DNA of 64,000 nt, from NCBI GenBank assembly GCA_032719365.1, contig CM064874.1:33032716-33096715 (forward strand), written 5' to 3'. Below are positions 60,937-64,000 of the stretch, piece after piece. Origin of the DNA: Prinsepia uniflora (lineage: Eukaryota; Streptophyta; Magnoliopsida; Rosales; Rosaceae). Made by a program: the position numbers and the translations under genes. Position 1 is the stretch's first letter, and the number at the start of each line of letters is the position of its first letter. The notes beneath the pieces are model-generated. The model was not told the DNA's origin. It saw only the letters and a program-made list of their open reading frames with translations, and ran no database searches.

Positions 60937-61029
60937 GGTCGAACAAGTGTTTAGCACTCGTTTCGCATGCAGGCTAGACGGGAGCATGACTTATCCCTTA
61001 ATTCCGGGGATTAGGGGTAGGTCGTGTCA
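60937..61029 (+). repeat. LTR tail on the plus strand (Element 6)
   Basis: Ends GTAGGTCGTGTCA after a GACGGGAGCATGAC stretch like that of other LTR ends (GACGGGAGCAGGAC), and is followed by a primer-binding-like TTTATCAGGGCGAGG at 61033-61047. Confidence 0.6.
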
Positions 61030-62560
61030 AATTTTATCAGGGCGAGGTTTGTACACTCTACGTGAGGTTATGGCCTCCAGGGTAGTTGGTTTGTGGACTT
61101 GTGTGTTGTGATGCTGCTGTCCATGCGATGTCTCAACGCGGAACAACCCATCATCAACTTGGACACGCGAAGGATAACCACTGATACTACGATAGTTAGT
61201 GGCACTAGTGACGAAATGCTGGTCGCCTGATACGAGATGGGGTGTGATGCCTATCGGCTTAGGGCCGAAGCAAATGACGTGTTTGGCGCTTAGGGTCAGA
61301 TGGAGTAAATCCGATAAATAATCGGCTGTGTACTAGGGTGATTCACCTGAATGGTGAGATACAATTGGTAGTTGGCTGTTCCGGTAAATGTGAGTACCTT
61401 CGTGAGAACCCCAGTATAGGTGCTTAGTCTGGAAAACGTGCGTTGGGATTTGTGGTTAGTTAGTTGTCGTGGTTTGGGCCGACTTTCGGCCGGATTGGAG
61501 ATGGTACTGCTGGCTGCAGCCGGGGTATTGGATGATTAGGTGGATGACTCTGGTCGAGTCTAATGAGATTGTGGAGATAGGTTAGCTTGATCCGGCCAGT
61601 AGAGTGTAGTGTAGTGGCTCTGGAGTGTGTTGTAGTGGATCTGGTTGCGGTCTCATCTAGGTTCCGTGGAGCGTTGAGTTGCTCAGAGTTGTGAAAAATA
61701 AGGAAGGTCAGTTTCCCCGACCCAAGCGTAGATTAAGTGGAAATTCGGAATTAGTGTGTTGTGAGCCCTAGATCGGAGATCATGTGCCACGAGCTGGGAT
61801 GCTTGTGAAGGATGGGCACATCGTGAGTTGAGGTTGTGACCAGTCATAAGGTGCCGGTGTCTGGTAGGAACCACTAATCGAGCAGGGATATGCGATGACC
61901 ATTTGTAGGTCATGTTTCGGTACGAATAGTTAGGATGCCGTTAGGTGGATCAGAGTAGCACAACGGAAGTGCGGTGGACCTATGCTTCGTGTTGGATCGG
62001 GCTAGGTTGGTATGGTTGGGTTGACCATGAGTGAGTTTGATTTTCGTGTGTACCGCATGATGCGACGAATGAGTCAGCAGATGTTAGTTGTGTTTGAGTG
62101 TGTTGGCATTTGGTGCTACTGAGGATAGTCACGGGTGATGTCGAGGATAGTGCCCGAGGAGTCCGAGGTTTGTTATTGTGGATTGAGGATCCCGAGAGTT
62201 GATCACTCGTACTTTTGTAATGCTCGTAGTTGAGCCTCGGAATGGTTCAGACGCGTTAATCAGAAGGAGTGATGATTGACATCCTTTGGATGTAGATAAA
62301 CGGTGTTAACCCACAGTCGAGTTGGTCGGTGAGTTGGAGTGGGTACGGATACAAGTTGGGTTGTCTGGGTGAGTTGTAGACTTTCCTAAGGCCAGTAGAG
62401 GGATTGACATCTCAGAAATATGATTGGGGATTCGGTTTTGGAACTTAAAAAGTGGAATTCTGGGTTTGGATTCGGAATGATGATTCTGGATACGGATTGA
62501 TTCGGAATGATGATTTCAGATTCGGATTTGGAAATGGATTTATGGATTTGGATTTGATAA
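61030..62560 (+). other. Non-coding retrotransposon interior (Element 6)
   Basis: Follows the LTR tail. It shares ACGATAGTTAGTGGC-type and CGGTACGAATAGTTAGGATGCCG-like phrases with the start of the Element 2 interior, and GGATTCGGAATGATGATT-like phrases (62450-62560) with 21840-22060. No coding motif. It is an older relative of the interiors of Elements 2-4. Confidence 0.55.
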
Positions 62561-62724
62561 AATGGTTTTGGATTGGATTTGCTGGATCTCGTTTTGGGTT
62601 TAAAGACCCGGATATGATATGTGATGGGGGCTGGCCCGGTTATGTGATTGGGTTTAAAGACCAGGATTAAATTTAAAGACTCGAATTGATATTGAGGCCT
62701 GTTGAGTTTAAAGACTCGCAATAA
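62561..62724 (+). repeat. LTR fragment with GTTTAAAGACTCG repeats, plus orientation
   Basis: Complement of the repeat block of the LTRs at 33276-33520 and 48668-48890: GGGTTTAAAGACCCGG, then GAGTTTAAAGACTCG copies. It is abruptly joined to the minisatellite on its right. Confidence 0.6.
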
Positions 62725-63215
62725 AGGCTTCTGTGCTTCACTAGGGCAGAGGCTTGGATGTTTCGTGGGAGCGAAAGCTTGGATGCTTCGCAAGGGCGAA
62801 GGCTTGGATGCTTCATCAGAGCGAAGACTTGGATGCTTCCCGAGGTGAAGGCTTGTATTCTTTGAAAAGACGAAGGCTTGGATGGTTCGTGGAGCAAAGG
62901 CTTGCATACTTCATGGGGGCGAAGGCTTTGGTGCTTCGAAAGGGTGAAGGCTTGCACACTTCCTAAGGAAAAGTCTTGGACGCTTCATAAGGACGAAGGC
63001 TTGGATGCTTTGCGAGGCTTTCACGCTTCACGCTGACGATGGCTTGGCCATTTCATGAGGCCAAAGACTTGCATGCTTCGCAAGGGCGATGGCTTGGATG
63101 TTTCGAGAGGATGAAGGCTTTGATGCTTTGCAAGCTGAAGACTTTGATGCTTCACGAAGGCGAAGGCTTGGATGCTTCGCAAGGCAAAGGCTTGCATGCT
63201 TCGCGAGGGTGAAGT
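62725..63215 (+). repeat. Minisatellite, about 20 copies of a 24-25 bp unit
   Basis: Imperfect tandem units with consensus AAGGCTTGGATGCTTCGCRA followed by GGGCG. Copies vary by substitutions and 1-bp indels, and one enlarged unit lies near 63010-63040. Open frames across it (such as the minus-strand repeats of PSLRS and IQAFA) follow from the repeat and are not evidence of a gene. Confidence 0.85.
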
Positions 63216-63434
63216 TTTGGATGCTCTTCTGGGGACCCAGTGCATGCTTCGCTCCTATTCTAAGTTATAAAAGTTGAAACACTATCTTCAAATGATTGAA
63301 TGGATCGCCGCGCCCTAACCATGCTAAATCGCGAGTGCAAAGGCTTGGATGCTCTTCTAGGGACACAGTGCATGCTTCACTCCCGATCCAAGGTGCAAAA
63401 GCTGAATCACTAACTTCAAATGATCGAATGGATC
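63214..63434 (+). repeat. Direct repeat pair, about 92 bp
   Basis: Copy 1 at 63214-63306 and copy 2 at 63343-63434 share GGATGCTCTTCT, CAGTGCATGCTTC and CTTCAAATGATYGAATGGATC. The second copy is again preceded by a minisatellite-like AAAGGCTTGGATGC. Confidence 0.8.
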
Positions 63435-63474
63435 ATGTTGAATCTCAAGGATTGAACAGAAAGTTCTGATGAAC

Positions 63475-63700
63475 GATGAACAACGTTCAAGAACTTCGAA
63501 TATAGCGATGGACAATGAACGAAGTATAATGAACGGTGAACACGATTGATGAACAACGTTTGAGAACTTCGAACATAGCCGATAAACACGAATGAGGTAT
63601 TATGGAGGATGAACACAGCTGAAGAATGATGAACAAAGTTCAAGAACTTCGAACATAGTCGATGAACGGAGAATGAAGTATGATGAACGATGAACAATCT
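63475..63700 (+). repeat. Three tandem copies of a unit of about 75 bp
   Basis: Units start near 63475, 63548 and 63626 and share GATGAACAACGTTCAAGAAC, TTCGAACATAG and GAATGAAGTATGATGAACG. The predicted minus-strand frame across it (63416-63829) is a by-product of the repeat. Confidence 0.78.
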
Positions 63701-64000
63701 AAAGAGCTCCTTTTGAGTATTTCTCAATTCGACTCGGAAAGTCTTATTGATTTCTATAAATAACAAACAAGAAGCTATCGTTTGCCTTGATCGAAGCCCC
63801 GGGAGGTTGTTCAACCAAGAACACTCCAATGCTTAAGTCAGCTTTGAGAGAGAAATCATAGGAGCTTAAAAAGTGATGAAACAAATTACCTTTGAAAATG
63901 AAATATGTCTCTATTTATAAATACATCTTGTGAGTCTCAGAGCATTTTTATTGGTCGATCGATTTTGTAATTAATAATATATTTTTAATAAAATATATGA
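63701..64000. other. Unassigned repeat-like sequence at the right end
   Basis: Contains TTTCTATAAATAACAAACAA (TATA-like, about 63751-63770) and CTATTTATAAATACATC (about 63912-63928), then AT-rich DNA to the window end. No gene or clear element end is visible; it could be the terminal part of another LTR element continuing to the right. Confidence 0.4.

Noticed and set aside
62386..62907. 173-codon open frame on the minus strand
   Set aside because: Half is minisatellite translation, half is LTR and interior fragment; the composition follows the DNA repeats.
62725..63215. Possible CRISPR-like array
   Set aside because: Units are contiguous and imperfect with no unique spacers, and the context is a plant genome; it is a minisatellite.

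Overview
The window is plant nuclear DNA, almost certainly from an angiosperm. It is repeat-rich, has no intact protein-coding gene, and consists almost wholly of nested Ty3/gypsy-type LTR retrotransposons with very long LTRs (2.5-3.1 kb) that begin TGTAAYGACCC and end GGGTCYTGTCA. The plant assignment rests on three things: primer-binding sites matching plant initiator-Met tRNA, a Cassandra-type LTR carrying a 5S rRNA-derived domain, and exon fragments of a UBP1-like (oligouridylate-binding) RRM gene.

Left half (1-32095). A decayed UBP1-like gene lies on the + strand. One of its exons, in the RNP2 motif of an RRM, is split by Element 1 (352-31477, target duplication ATTTT). Element 1 keeps a gag start and a degenerate pol in the order protease, reverse transcriptase, RNase H, integrase. 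Element 2 (+, 4346-26007, TATTA), with a non-coding interior, sits inside Element 1. Element 3 (-, 6602-15784, ATGAA), also non-coding, sits in the 5' LTR of Element 2. A composite insertion (18628-21712, TAGAT) sits in the interior of Element 2; it starts with a Cassandra LTR and ends with a chromovirus-type LTR.

Right half (32096-64000). An LTR fragment on + (32096-32674) is followed by an LTR fragment on - (32675-35211), then Element 4 (+, from 35212). The 3' LTR of Element 4 hosts a solo LTR (-, 40954-43614, GTCCA) and is cut off at about 45546, where a 23-bp filler copy marks a repaired break. Next is Element 5 (-, 45547-60936), a tandem LTR-gag-LTR-gag-LTR array of gag-only elements. 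Two further solo LTRs (48068-51056, TAAAG; 56771-59895, ATGAT) are inserted in it. The last 3 kb hold an LTR tail, a non-coding retrotransposon interior, a minisatellite of about 25 bp, and other tandem repeats.

Functionally this is a retrotransposon graveyard. Element 1 is the only copy with traces of a full enzyme set. The others look non-autonomous (large retrotransposon derivatives, gag-only elements, solo LTRs) and share LTR modules and primer-binding sites with it. The most unusual observations are the chimeric Cassandra insertion, the conserved inverted repeat framing a variable core in every LTR, a cluster of six TGACGTCA sites in one solo LTR, and the tandem gag array with shared nonsense codons. 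I found no CRISPR array, operon or defence-like gene set. All boundaries were read by eye; no database search was run.
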